Virus record (IMG/VR): IMGVR_UViG_3300009155_000048
Span: 43,135-107,134 of that record
Reading direction: 5' to 3' (one strand)
Length of the DNA: 64,000 nucleotides
Source of the DNA: a virus
In this document: positions 23,520 to 30,299 of the stretch, in pieces
Layout of the letters: every line of letters begins with the position of its first letter
How positions within the stretch are numbered: the stretch's first letter is position 1
Made by a program: the position numbers and the translations under genes
Notes under the pieces: model-generated
The model's database searches: none
Seen by the model: the letters and a program-made list of their open reading frames with translations, nothing else
Told to the model about the DNA's origin: nothing

Positions 23520-24238
23520 AATATCTTAAATATTTTAAAGAATCACAATCCGAAATAACATTAAAGGATAAGCTAGAATCAATTGTTAATATGTATCAAT
23601 ATCTTTGGTCTAATCATATTGATCCAGACTCACTTGGTAACTTTACTGGTAAATGCTCAGTATTATTTACTGGGTGTATGACTATTAATAGAGGATGGGA
23701 CATTTCAAAGAAAGAAGGAAGACCATATGAGTTTGATGTCGATTGTTTATTAAAGAAACTAGAAACCGATTATAGAAAAGAAGAGAAGCTTAAAAATATC
23801 GAAGAACTCTATAAGTCAAGTATTATACCAAGATTTAAGCATACCAAAGAGGAAATTGAACAATTTTTATCACCAGTATTAAATTTAGAAGTAACTGGAG
23901 ATAAAATTATAAAATCATATGAAATAAATCCATATTTTAATGGTTGGAATAAAAAAGCATGCTTTAGTATAAAGTGTAAATTGAATGAGGAGTTTCTCAC
24001 AATGGATGAGCAAGAAGTTGAAACTAAAAAAGGCAATGACAGAACTGTAAATTTTCCAGGATATTTTGATAGAAAATATTTCAAAGAAATTGAAGATGAA
24101 TTTTATTCTTGTAAAAGACTAATAAAGTCAAAAATTGAAGAACTAGATTTACAAAAAGCTGGATTAGAATTTTCCATGGATGATAATACACACTTGGGTC
24201 TATACTTTAACTTCCACATTAGAATAGAGGAAATTTAA
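23516..24238 (+). CDS. Candidate capsid-targeted internal protein, 240 residues
   Basis: N-terminus MKYLKYFKESQSEITLKDKL shares the MKYLKxF start with the preceding gene, whose stop it overlaps by 4 bases. The rest looks like a globular alpha/beta protein (MYQYLWSNHIDPDSL, KCSVLFTGCMTINRGWDISK, ACFSIKCKLNEEFLTMDE, LGLYFNFHIRIEEI). No catalytic motif. The tandem pair is read from the late promoter at 22907. After the stop comes a GGAGG and the hairpin that precede the clamp loader. Confidence 0.6.
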   Translation: MKYLKYFKESQSEITLKDKLESIVNMYQYLWSNHIDPDSLGNFTGKCSVLFTGCMTINRGWDISKKEGRPYEFDVDCLLKKLETDYRKEEKLKNIEELYKSSIIPRFKHTKEEIEQFLSPVLNLEVTGDKIIKSYEINPYFNGWNKKACFSIKCKLNEEFLTMDEQEVETKKGNDRTVNFPGYFDRKYFKEIEDEFYSCKRLIKSKIEELDLQKAGLEFSMDDNTHLGLYFNFHIRIEEI

Positions 24239-24244
24239 ACTTTT

Positions 24245-24287
24245 GGAGGTATTCAACTTATAATTTATCCGAATTATAAGTTATATG
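24245..24287 (+). promoter_or_regulatory. GGAGG plus 11-bp hairpin before the clamp loader start codon
   Basis: GGAGG at 24245-24249 is one of few Shine-Dalgarno-like sequences near a start in this window. A perfect inverted repeat AACTTATAATT/AATTATAAGTT (24255-24282, loop of six) lies between it and the ATG at 24285. When the hairpin is folded, GGAGG and ATG are effectively seven bases apart, ideal spacing. T4 gene 25 is known to use a hairpin in this way. It could also be an operator for a translational repressor. Confidence 0.55.
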
Positions 24288-25262
24288 AAACAACTATTAC
24301 TATCAGAGAAGTGGCGCCCTAAAACAATTGAGGACGTAATCCTTTTACCAAGAATCCGTAAAATATTTGAGAACGGTCTCAACCAAAATGTTATTTTATA
24401 TGGTCATTTTGGAACCGGCAAAACTACTATTGCTCGCATACTAGTAGGCAAGTATCTCAAGAATACACCACACATAGAATTAAATAGTTCATTCTACACA
24501 TCTATCGACACACTTAGAAATAAGATTGATGACTTTTGTTCAAAAGTTTATATGGGGTTTGATATGAATGTAGATATATCAAATGATACAATCAAATATG
24601 TATTCTTGGATGAATTTGAAAGAACATCCATTCAATATCAAGATGCACTTAAAGCTTATATTGAAGAATTCTCAAAGAAAAATGTTAGATTTATCCTAAC
24701 AACAAACCACATCAACAAAGTTTCACCAGGAATTCGATCTAGATTAATTGAAGTAAACTTTGATTGTCAATCTCCAGAAGAAGAGAAATATCTTAAAACA
24801 GAAATCTATAAAAAGATTAGTACCGTAATTGCTCCACAAGAAGAATTTGAAATTCCAAAAGAAGAGTTGATTAAGATAATAAATAAAAAGTTTCCAGACT
24901 TTAGGTCAATAATGATTGATGTTGATAACTTCAAACAAACTGGATTATCAAATGAATCTGGATGCACAATCAATATTAAGTTAAGAAATGATTTATATGC
25001 AATTCTTTTTGATAAAAGTAAGACATATGATGAGATATATCATTTTTTAATGAATAATTTTGGACCAGAAAAGATTGATGAAATGATTTCTCTTTTTGGT
25101 AGACCATTTATTGAGTGGTCAATTAATGAAAAAAAATCTAATATTGAAAAGTTATTTCAAGTAAACTATATTATCACCGAACACACAAAGTTATTAGAGA
25201 CTAATACCGACCCGATTGTTTTGGGAATGACTGTTATTGGTAAGATTCGTGATATTTTTTAA
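24285..25262 (+). CDS. Sliding clamp loader large subunit (T4 gp44-like AAA+ ATPase)
   Basis: 325 residues (T4 gp44: 319). Opening LLSEKWRPKTIEDVIL is the clamp loader signature; Walker A GHFGTGKT (40-47), Walker B VFLDEFE with Asp109-Glu110, sensor 1 FILTTNH, and the SRC-like arginine-finger motif GIRSRLIEV (around Arg153) are all present. It would form a complex with a small subunit (gp62) and load the sliding clamp (gp45) for the replicative polymerase; neither partner is in the window. The start is fixed by the hairpin arrangement just upstream. Being a replication gene, it is out of place among late genes and lacks a late motif of its own. Confidence 0.93.
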   Translation: MKQLLLSEKWRPKTIEDVILLPRIRKIFENGLNQNVILYGHFGTGKTTIARILVGKYLKNTPHIELNSSFYTSIDTLRNKIDDFCSKVYMGFDMNVDISNDTIKYVFLDEFERTSIQYQDALKAYIEEFSKKNVRFILTTNHINKVSPGIRSRLIEVNFDCQSPEEEKYLKTEIYKKISTVIAPQEEFEIPKEELIKIINKKFPDFRSIMIDVDNFKQTGLSNESGCTINIKLRNDLYAILFDKSKTYDEIYHFLMNNFGPEKIDEMISLFGRPFIEWSINEKKSNIEKLFQVNYIITEHTKLLETNTDPIVLGMTVIGKIRDIF

Positions 25263-25298
25263 CAACTAGCTGAAGTGAAGTAAATGTATATACTAGGA

Positions 25299-25309
25299 TT
25301 TAATATATA
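25299..25309 (+). promoter_or_regulatory. Late-type promoter TTTAATATATA
   Basis: Ends five to six bases before the ATG at 25315. A second GTATATAC lies 15 bases upstream. Confidence 0.5.
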
Positions 25310-25314
25310 AATTC

Positions 25315-25701
25315 ATGGCAGCAGTAGATTTTACCGATTTTTACATTTTATATAAAGACCACCCAAGATATGTTCCAAAAGAACTTATTGAAGATGAAGT
25401 TGTTAATGTTATTATACAGAAATATGAAATGATACTATTCACAAATAAAGGTGAAGTAATGGGTGATCCAGAATTCGGTGCAAATCTATTGGAATTATTA
25501 TATCAAACTAAAGTATCCGAATCATATGTTATTAGTACTATAGATGAGCAAATTGCTATTTATATACCAGAATTAGCAAATACTAATTACACATTAAATG
25601 TTGTCTTTGTTCAAGATCCAGAAAACTACCAGGATATAATGTTTGTAAATCTTAAAATTGCTGACTATAGCGTTTACGCACAAATAGGTAAGTTTAGCTA
25701 A
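25315..25701 (+). CDS. Baseplate wedge protein (T4 gp25-like)
   Basis: 128 residues (T4 gp25: 132). The core IIQKYEMILFTNKGEVMGDP followed by EFGANLLELLYQ matches the gp25/W/lysozyme-like family pattern (I-x-Q-x-I-x-x-I-L-x-T-x-x-GE-x-x-x-x-P-x-x-G). The second half (IDEQIAIYIPEL, YTLNVVFVQ, FVNLKIADYSVYA) supplies the strands of the fold. Members join the sheath to the baseplate in contractile tails. It is isolated from the other tail genes and lies between the clamp loader and a convergent hydrolase gene, which it overlaps by 8 bases. Confidence 0.88.
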   Translation: MAAVDFTDFYILYKDHPRYVPKELIEDEVVNVIIQKYEMILFTNKGEVMGDPEFGANLLELLYQTKVSESYVISTIDEQIAIYIPELANTNYTLNVVFVQDPENYQDIMFVNLKIADYSVYAQIGKFS

Positions 25702-26308
25702 TAGAGCAATGATTGGCTGAGTAGATATATTTCCAATCTCTTTTAATATTAATACCTAAAGCTTCTGCTGTTGTAACAACATCTTCCAAACATTCCGAAT
25801 CAGCACCACCAACAATAGTAACTTCTTTACCCTTTAACTTTTGAAATAAGTTATACAATTTAACAGGGCATTGAAACCACTGATGATTATTCCCAATAAA
25901 TACTATAATAGTACCTTCTTCTGTTGGAAAATATTGACCTTTCTTTAGAGTTTTTTCTTGAGATTTAATCTGTTGATAAACTTCTTTACTTAGAATCTTT
26001 TTATAAAATTCAACATCAACATCATAATTATACCTCTTTTCGATTAAATCAACTTGATTAGGAAATGTATATAAGTCTCCGTTTACTGGTATTTCAGGAT
26101 TATCATCATACAAATAATCTTTATCTGGATTCTTACCATCAACATGGTTATCAAATATTTGATAAACATTAGTAAAGTTATTACAATACTTTTTCAACTC
26201 ATTCAAATACATTTCATTAAAGAACTTCTTAAATGACTTTTGAACATCAACAACCAATAGAGTAGAGTTATTTTTTTCAAAATTTTCAAATAGTTTAAGA
26301 TATTTCAT
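25694..26308 (-). CDS. Cysteine hydrolase (isochorismatase/nicotinamidase-like) with capsid-targeting N-terminus
   Basis: 204 residues. After the N-terminal MKYLKLFENFEKNN comes the cysteine-hydrolase fold: TLLVVDVQKSF (Asp21), a lysine-rich LKKGQYF around 121-127 as possible catalytic lysine, and GGADSECLEDVVTTAEALGI with Cys173 in the position of the family nucleophile. The family includes nicotinamidases, isochorismatases and N-carbamoylsarcosine amidases. The substrate cannot be told; nicotinamide or another NAD-related amide is one option. The N-terminal tail is the one shared by the internal-protein candidates, so the enzyme may be packed in the head. A late promoter ends three bases before the ATG. 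Confidence 0.68.
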   Translation of the reverse strand: MKYLKLFENFEKNNSTLLVVDVQKSFKKFFNEMYLNELKKYCNNFTNVYQIFDNHVDGKNPDKDYLYDDNPEIPVNGDLYTFPNQVDLIEKRYNYDVDVEFYKKILSKEVYQQIKSQEKTLKKGQYFPTEEGTIIVFIGNNHQWFQCPVKLYNLFQKLKGKEVTIVGGADSECLEDVVTTAEALGINIKRDWKYIYSANHCSIS

Positions 26309-26311
26309 AGT

Positions 26312-26322
26312 GTATATATTAA
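26312..26322 (-). promoter_or_regulatory. Late-type promoter TTAATATATAC
   Basis: Exact match ending three bases before the ATG at 26308; leaderless arrangement. Confidence 0.6.
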
Positions 26323-26334
26323 AGTATGTGCATA

Positions 26335-26364
26335 AAAAAACACCGAGTAATCGGTGTTTTTTAT
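26335..26364 (-). terminator. Terminator
   Basis: ACACCGA, loop GTAA, TCGGTGT with T runs both ways; ends the transcript of the gene at 26380-26964 just before the next late promoter. Confidence 0.88.
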
Positions 26365-26379
26365 AAAGTGTTTTATAAA

Positions 26380-26964
26380 TTAAGCTGGTAATTCTTCTTC
26401 ACCAGTTTCTTCCTCTTCTTCTTGAGTTTGTCCTTGACCTTGAGCCTCAGGTTGTGCTTGTGGTTGTGGTTGTGCTTGAACTGGTTGAGCTTCTCCTTGT
26501 GGAGCTACTTCCTCAAAACCTTCTCCACCAGTTTGAGCTTGTGCTTGTGGTTGAGCCTCGGTTTGAACTTGAACCTGTGGTTGAGCTTGTGCTTGTGGAT
26601 GAGCTTCAGGTTGTGCTTGTGGTTCAGTTTGAGCTTGTGGTTGAGCTTGTCCTTGAACAGGAGCTTGAGATTGACCTTGAACACCACCAACTAAAGCAGT
26701 TGCTGGAATTTTATCAGCATCAATACCTGCTTGAGCAACGTGTTTTACAATTTCTTCAGCAATATCCATATCACCAAAGAACTGACGTAAGTTCTTACCA
26801 GTATTATCTTTTACTTTCTTAACATAAGCATTAATTAATGATTGAGGAATATCAATCATACTTTTTACTTTGTAAATATCGTTTACTTGAAAAACAGATT
26901 CTTTAATAATCTCTTCTCTTTTTCTTTCAACTCTATAAGATTCAAATTTTTTGATGTGTTTCAT
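26380..26964 (-). CDS. Candidate internal head protein with Gln/Pro/Ala-rich repeats
   Basis: 194 residues. N-terminus MKHIKKFESYRVERKREEII then KES fits the shared pattern, and IIKE|S is a possible protease site at residue 22. Residues 30-95 are helical (YKVKSMIDIPQSLINAYVKK, DMDIAEEIVKHVAQAGIDAD). From 100 on the protein is a low-complexity QAQPQAQTEPQAQPEAH-type region of about 75 residues ending in EEEEETGEEELPA. The flexible acidic tail and late promoter are compatible with a core or internal protein. On the plus strand this stretch shows long leucine-rich frames, which are shadows. Confidence 0.65.
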   Translation of the reverse strand: MKHIKKFESYRVERKREEIIKESVFQVNDIYKVKSMIDIPQSLINAYVKKVKDNTGKNLRQFFGDMDIAEEIVKHVAQAGIDADKIPATALVGGVQGQSQAPVQGQAQPQAQTEPQAQPEAHPQAQAQPQVQVQTEAQPQAQAQTGGEGFEEVAPQGEAQPVQAQPQPQAQPEAQGQGQTQEEEEETGEEELPA

Positions 26965-26995
26965 CTTAAATCATTAATTTTTTAATTTCTTATTA

Positions 26996-27006
26996 GTATA
27001 TATTAT
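26996..27006 (-). promoter_or_regulatory. Late-type promoter ATAATATATAC
   Basis: Minus-strand match 31 bases before the ATG at 26964; preceded by the AAGTGAAAAAAATGATTTTTT block. Confidence 0.6.
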
Positions 27007-27009
27007 ATC

Positions 27010-27041
27010 TAAAAAATCATTTTTTTCACTTTTAGTGAAAA
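27010..27041 (-). terminator. Hairpin terminator overlapping the end of the spanin-like gene
   Basis: TTTTCACT, loop AAA, AGTGAAAA on the minus strand, followed by AAATGATTTTTT; the stop codon of the gene ending at 27032 is in the loop. Confidence 0.6.
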
Positions 27042-27571
27042 GCAAAAAAGCCTATTAATATACCAAGTCCAACTCCAACAATCCCGGTTCCAATAGAATA
27101 TGCTGCTCTTTGTAATTTCAATCCAGTTATTCTTTTTTCTTGATTAGTAATTATCTTATCTTTAAGTTTTAATTGATTTCCAGCTTTTTCTAGATCCAAT
27201 TTATAATTTGCAATTTGTGTATTCAACTCTTTAATCTGGTCATCTTTCGCCTTGTTATTAGTTTCCAATGATTTAATCTTTGTCTCTAATATTGCAACTT
27301 GATTAGTATATTCATTAACCACAACAACATAAGCTTTGATTGTTGAGTCACAACTAATTTTCATTTTTTGAAATAAAGAATATAACTCTAAATCATTATC
27401 CAATGATTGAGCTTGATCAATACTTATAATTATACCTAATGTGTCACCACCAACAATATAGAAAGATGGATAATCGATAGTCTTTGTAGAATCCACACTT
27501 AGTGTAGTTTGTTGAGCCATTACAGATACACTTAGTATCAAGCCAACCAATAGTGTTAATAAATGTTTCAT
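27032..27571 (-). CDS. Exported coiled-coil protein with C-terminal membrane anchor, spanin-like
   Basis: 179 residues. An N-terminal signal peptide (MKHLLTLLVGLILSVSVMAQ, cleavage likely after MAQ; no lipobox cysteine), a periplasmic strand region (DYPSFYIVGGDTLGIIIS), a long coiled coil (about 75-150, e.g. ILETKIKSLETNNKAKDDQI) and a C-terminal membrane segment (GTGIVGVGLGILIGFFAF). Together with the gene three bases upstream this looks like a lysis pair spanning the envelope. The topology, exported N-terminus plus C-terminal anchor, recalls unimolecular spanins except that a lipidation cysteine is missing. No holin or endolysin gene is adjacent. Confidence 0.55.
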   Translation of the reverse strand: MKHLLTLLVGLILSVSVMAQQTTLSVDSTKTIDYPSFYIVGGDTLGIIISIDQAQSLDNDLELYSLFQKMKISCDSTIKAYVVVVNEYTNQVAILETKIKSLETNNKAKDDQIKELNTQIANYKLDLEKAGNQLKLKDKIITNQEKRITGLKLQRAAYSIGTGIVGVGLGILIGFFAFH

Positions 27572-27574
27572 TTT

Positions 27575-27988
27575 TTATTTTAATTTTTTTCCTAAAGAGT
27601 TTAGTAAATCGACACCTTCTCTCTTAATAGGGGTTTCTTTAAGTTTTTTAATTTGTGCATTAATCTCGTCAACTTTGTGCCTTTCCTTATCCAAATCGAC
27701 TTTAGCATTTGATAAGTCATTTTTAGATTTTAACAAATCTTTATTTAACTTATCAATTTTAGCCTTTTCAACATCAACAATTTGTTGAATACTATCAAAT
27801 TTAACTTCTGATATTTTTCTAGCAGATGCCAATGAATCTCTTTCAGATTGAATTGAATTAACTTGTTCGGATAGTCTTTTATTTTCTTCCTTTAAATTTT
27901 TATCCTCAGTAGTTAACCATTTGTAAAGAAATATACCAGATGCGAGGAATAATACTATTATTATCCAACTTTTAGTATCAAGCTTCAT
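27575..27988 (-). CDS. Membrane-anchored coiled-coil protein, Rz-like inner-membrane spanin candidate
   Basis: 137 residues: a single N-terminal membrane segment (SWIIIVLFLASGIFLYKWL), then an uninterrupted coiled coil (DKNLKEENKRLSEQVNSIQS, SKNDLSNAKVDLDKERHKVD) and a basic end. This is the layout of an Rz-type i-spanin, although many phage coiled-coil proteins share it. It is separated from the downstream gene by three bases, so the two are certainly co-translated. The promoter region is shared with the divergent HAD gene at 28079 and contains an ACGGA/TCCGT inverted repeat. Confidence 0.55.
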   Translation of the reverse strand: MKLDTKSWIIIVLFLASGIFLYKWLTTEDKNLKEENKRLSEQVNSIQSERDSLASARKISEVKFDSIQQIVDVEKAKIDKLNKDLLKSKNDLSNAKVDLDKERHKVDEINAQIKKLKETPIKREGVDLLNSLGKKLK

Positions 27989-28010
27989 ATTAGTAAATAT
28001 ATTTTTTATA

Positions 28011-28032
28011 ACGGAATAAATCCGTATCTTTG
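28011..28032 (+). promoter_or_regulatory. Inverted repeat overlapping a Bacteroidetes-type promoter
   Basis: ACGGA-ATAAA-TCCGT (28011-28025) abuts TATCTTTG (28025-28032). A protein bound to the repeat would block the promoter, so this is a candidate operator between the divergent genes at 27988 and 28079. Confidence 0.5.
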
Positions 28033-28078
28033 ATATATATAAAAAATTAAATCTTTCTAAAATTAAATAAAATTGTAT

Positions 28079-28585
28079 ATGTATAAAAGACTAGTTTGCT
28101 TTGACTTTGATGGTACCTTAATTCATACACCTACTCCCGAGGCTGGTAAACCAGAATGGGAAAAACAAACCGGCCTTTCCTGGCAAGGTAGAGGATGGTG
28201 GGGTAATCCAGAATCACTTAATTTAAATGTATTCCAACCACCTGTAAATCAATGGGTATATAATCACTACCTAAAAGAAACATCTGATCCAGATGCTTAT
28301 GTCTTTTTAGCAACTGGTCGTTTATCTAAACTTGAAAAACAAGTGCTGGATGTATTGAAACTACACGATATTAAATTTGATGATGTTTTTTGCAACACCG
28401 GTGGTGAGACATTTAAATTCAAGTGTTGGTTATTTGAAAGAATAATCAAACAAAATCCACACGCTACTGAATTCACAATGTATGATGATCGTCACGAGCA
28501 TTTGAAAGAATTTATACATTGGGCTAAACAACAACCTATCAAAGTAAATATTATTGATGTTGTAAACAAAAAGCAAATTTTTTAA
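28079..28585 (+). CDS. HAD-type phosphatase of the Swiss-army-knife RNA-repair class
   Basis: 168 residues from ATG 28079 (a TTG two codons upstream is less likely). CFDFDGTLIHTPTPE provides the nucleophile pair Asp9/Asp11, and GRGWWGNPESLN is the GWW segment that marks the HAD domain found in Swiss-army-knife RNA-repair proteins. Motif II is LATGR and motif IV is MYDDRHEH. The domain is thought to remove phosphate from RNA ends, which would match the 2H-type protein at 6121 as part of an RNA repair or tRNA protection set, although no ligase is in the window. A TATCTTTG promoter lies 46 bases upstream. Confidence 0.75.
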   Translation: MYKRLVCFDFDGTLIHTPTPEAGKPEWEKQTGLSWQGRGWWGNPESLNLNVFQPPVNQWVYNHYLKETSDPDAYVFLATGRLSKLEKQVLDVLKLHDIKFDDVFCNTGGETFKFKCWLFERIIKQNPHATEFTMYDDRHEHLKEFIHWAKQQPIKVNIIDVVNKKQIF

Positions 28586-28592
28586 TATATAC
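28582..28592 (+). promoter_or_regulatory. Late-type promoter TTAATATATAC overlapping the HAD stop codon
   Basis: Exact match ending five bases before the ClpS ATG at 28598. Confidence 0.6.
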
Positions 28593-28597
28593 ACATT

Positions 28598-28879
28598 ATG
28601 GCAACAATTACAAAAGAACAAGTAAGTGTACAAATAGAAGATATATTAGGACAACCTTATATACTAATGTTACACAATGATGATCACAACACATTTGATT
28701 GGGTAATCGAATGTCTTATAAAAGTCTGTAAACATGACTTTGAACAGGCCTCACAATGTGCCCACTTAGTACATTTCACCGGTAAATGTGATGTTAAAAG
28801 AGGAGACCAAGAAACTATACAGAAAATGTATAACAAGCTTAAATCAGCCGGTCTTTCAGCAACTATTGAGGAAGCTTAA
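28598..28879 (+). CDS. clpS: ClpS, adaptor of the Clp protease N-degron pathway
   Basis: 93 residues, the normal ClpS size. The N-degron binding pocket is intact: MLHNDDHNTFDWVIECL supplies the Asn-Asp-Asp and Thr, and VHFTGKC supplies the pocket histidine. The helix DFEQASQCAHLVHF and the closing strand SAGLSATIEEA complete the fold. The wording LIKVCKHDxxQAxQCAxLVH is the Bacteroidetes form of ClpS, so the gene probably came from the host group. In cells ClpS delivers proteins with N-terminal Leu, Phe, Tyr or Trp to ClpAP or ClpCP. A phage copy could redirect host proteolysis. A late promoter gives a nearly leaderless transcript, and a strong terminator follows. Confidence 0.92.
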   Translation: MATITKEQVSVQIEDILGQPYILMLHNDDHNTFDWVIECLIKVCKHDFEQASQCAHLVHFTGKCDVKRGDQETIQKMYNKLKSAGLSATIEEA

Positions 28880-28887
28880 TAATTAAA

Positions 28888-28924
28888 AAAAAATTGAATA
28901 AAATTTTTTTTATTCAATTTTTCT
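28888..28924 (+). terminator. Terminator after clpS
   Basis: AAAATTGAATA/TATTCAATTTT stem with an A/T loop and trailing T's. The next host-type promoter begins four bases later. Confidence 0.75.
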
Positions 28925-28927
28925 TTC

Positions 28928-28935
28928 TATATTTG
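28928..28935 (+). promoter_or_regulatory. Bacteroidetes-type promoter element TATATTTG, leaderless
   Basis: TAnnTTTG match ending four bases before the ATG at 28940, exactly the arrangement seen at 6109-6121. Confidence 0.6.
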
Positions 28936-28939
28936 TTAT

Positions 28940-29368
28940 ATGAAACATAACAAGTTATACTTAATCAAAACTCTTTCTGTTAAGAAAGGAGTAAATCTAA
29001 CTGATGATTTACAAGAAATGATTCTTACTAAAATTGCTAATGTTTTAGATAAGAATGATGATAAAGACATGATTGTTGAATCAATTGATGATAAAGAATT
29101 TATGTTTTTCAGACTTTCCTATATGAAAGTAATGAGAATCTGTAGTATCCTTGAATCATATATCAACTACTCAGTTGATGAAATCAGCGATAAAGTTATT
29201 CTTGGTGATGTAGATGAATATGATTTCATCATTGATAATGATGATTTATCTAAGTTTTTTAATTCTTTCCGATTGGATAATGCTAGTGTGGATGATATTT
29301 TAGATAAAATTTTAGATAAAGGAATCAACTCTTTGGATGAAATTGATAAGTTAATCCTTGTGAAATAA
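28940..29368 (+). CDS. Hypothetical acidic protein with ILDKIxxKG motif
   Basis: 142 residues, helical and acidic: MKHNKLYLIKTLSVKKGVNL, DDLQEMILTKIANVLDKNDD, RICSILESYINYSVDEIS. It ends in DDILDKILDKGINSLDEIDK followed by LILVK, a helix-turn-helix-like hairpin that also occurs in the proteins at 35145 and 51192 (pattern ILdKIs-x(2-3)-G-x-x-SLT-x-x-E). No catalytic residues are obvious. A host-type promoter reads it without a leader and a strong terminator follows. Confidence 0.6.
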   Translation: MKHNKLYLIKTLSVKKGVNLTDDLQEMILTKIANVLDKNDDKDMIVESIDDKEFMFFRLSYMKVMRICSILESYINYSVDEISDKVILGDVDEYDFIIDNDDLSKFFNSFRLDNASVDDILDKILDKGINSLDEIDKLILVK

Positions 29369-29369
29369 A

Positions 29370-29397
29370 AAAAAGACAACCAATTGGTTGTCTTTTT
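29370..29397. terminator. Bidirectional terminator
   Basis: AAAGACAACCAA/TTGGTTGTCTTT perfect palindrome with A/T runs on both sides, between convergent genes ending at 29368 and 29420. Confidence 0.88.
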
Positions 29398-29419
29398 TAT
29401 TTTAGTAAACTTTTTTAAA

Positions 29420-29791
29420 TTATCCTAATGGATTAGCAGTTCTGTGAGATGCCCCACTAGCCAACGCTTGGAAGCCAGTAACACCTGTTTTGTAAATTAC
29501 ATAAATACCACCACTTCTACTGGATTGTACTCTTAATCCACCCTTAAAGTTATCTTCTTCTGCTTTTTCAATTAAGCTTTTCTTGGAAGCTTCCCAGTTT
29601 TTAGATTGTGGGTATTCATCTGGTTCAGCCATCAATTCTTTTTCGGCTTCTTCTAAAGCAACCATAAATTTATCTTTTGCTTCATCTTTTGCTGCACTAG
29701 ATTCATGTCCAGTGAAGAACTTCTTAACACCACCTAAGATTTCTTCTTCTTCATTGATTGAGAAGCTTTCAAATGTTTTTAAATGTTTCAT
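29420..29791 (-). CDS. Candidate capsid-targeted internal protein, 123 residues
   Basis: The clearest capsid-targeting case: MKHLKTFESFSINE followed by EEEILGG. SINE|E, with Glu14, repeats exactly the SINE|N site inferred for the capsid protein, so the prohead protease should remove the first 14 residues. The mature part is a small domain: helices (AKDKFMVALEEAEKELMAEP, NWEASKKSLIEKAEED) followed by strands (LRVQSSRSGGIYVIYKTGV). Not recognised. Late promoter at 29817-29830; the gene follows the other internal-protein candidate and the terminase on the same strand. Confidence 0.7.
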   Translation of the reverse strand: MKHLKTFESFSINEEEEILGGVKKFFTGHESSAAKDEAKDKFMVALEEAEKELMAEPDEYPQSKNWEASKKSLIEKAEEDNFKGGLRVQSSRSGGIYVIYKTGVTGFQALASGASHRTANPLG

Positions 29792-29816
29792 ATTCCTATG
29801 TTATTTTTTTTGTTTA

Positions 29817-29830
29817 TTATATATATTAAA
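29817..29830 (-). promoter_or_regulatory. Late-type promoter TTTAATATATATAA
   Basis: Minus-strand match 25 bases before the ATG at 29791, with the AAAGTGAGAAAAAAGTAG block just upstream, which is the end of the preceding gene. Confidence 0.5.
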
Positions 29831-29838
29831 TAAAAAAA

Positions 29839-30285
29839 CTACTTTTTTCTCACTTTATATTCTGGATTATTAGCAATTCCAGATTTAGTCTTACTACCCC
29901 ACCATCTACAGAAATATCTAATAGCAATATCAACGCCATTAAACTTCATTTGACCAGTAGCATATGGTTGTTCTTCTTGTCCTTCTATCTTTTCAGGTTG
30001 TTTATACTTATTTTGGTCTTTAGACACCTCACTATCATAATAGTAAAAAGTTAAAATCCATTTGAATTTTTCTTCCTCTGGATTTAACTTAATTTTACCA
30101 ACTAACTTTTTATGTTCATCAAGAATATCAATTTCTTGTTCAGAGTCATACATCTTAGTAGATAATTTGTAAATATTTAAATACTTTTGATAGATAGTAC
30201 TAAACTTTTTAGTAGGAGTAAAAGCTTTCTTTATCTTAGAAAAGAATCCCTCATTAAATTGCTCAAAGTTTTTAATATTTTTCAT
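29839..30285 (-). CDS. Candidate capsid-targeted internal protein, 148 residues
   Basis: Start set at ATG 30285 because a late promoter ends three bases upstream of it; a longer frame from 30327 would run through that promoter. N-terminus MKNIKNFEQFNEGFFSKIKK has the shared pattern, with FNE as a possible cut. The rest is basic at first (KAFTPTKKFSTIYQKY), then beta-rich (KLVGKIKLNPEEEKFKWILT, MKFNGVDIAIRYFCRWWGSK). Not recognised. It lies directly downstream of the terminase gene, whose 3' end contains its promoter. Confidence 0.65.
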   Translation of the reverse strand: MKNIKNFEQFNEGFFSKIKKAFTPTKKFSTIYQKYLNIYKLSTKMYDSEQEIDILDEHKKLVGKIKLNPEEEKFKWILTFYYYDSEVSKDQNKYKQPEKIEGQEEQPYATGQMKFNGVDIAIRYFCRWWGSKTKSGIANNPEYKVRKK

Positions 30286-30288
30286 ATA

Positions 30289-30299
30289 GTATATATTAA
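30289..30299 (-). promoter_or_regulatory. Late-type promoter TTAATATATAC inside the end of the terminase gene
   Basis: Exact match ending three bases before the ATG at 30285; it covers the terminase stop codon. Confidence 0.6.

Noticed and set aside
26422-26822. Leucine- and valine-rich open frames on the plus strand
   Set aside because: They are shadows of the Gln/Pro/Ala repeat region of the minus-strand gene; biased codons keep the opposite frames open.
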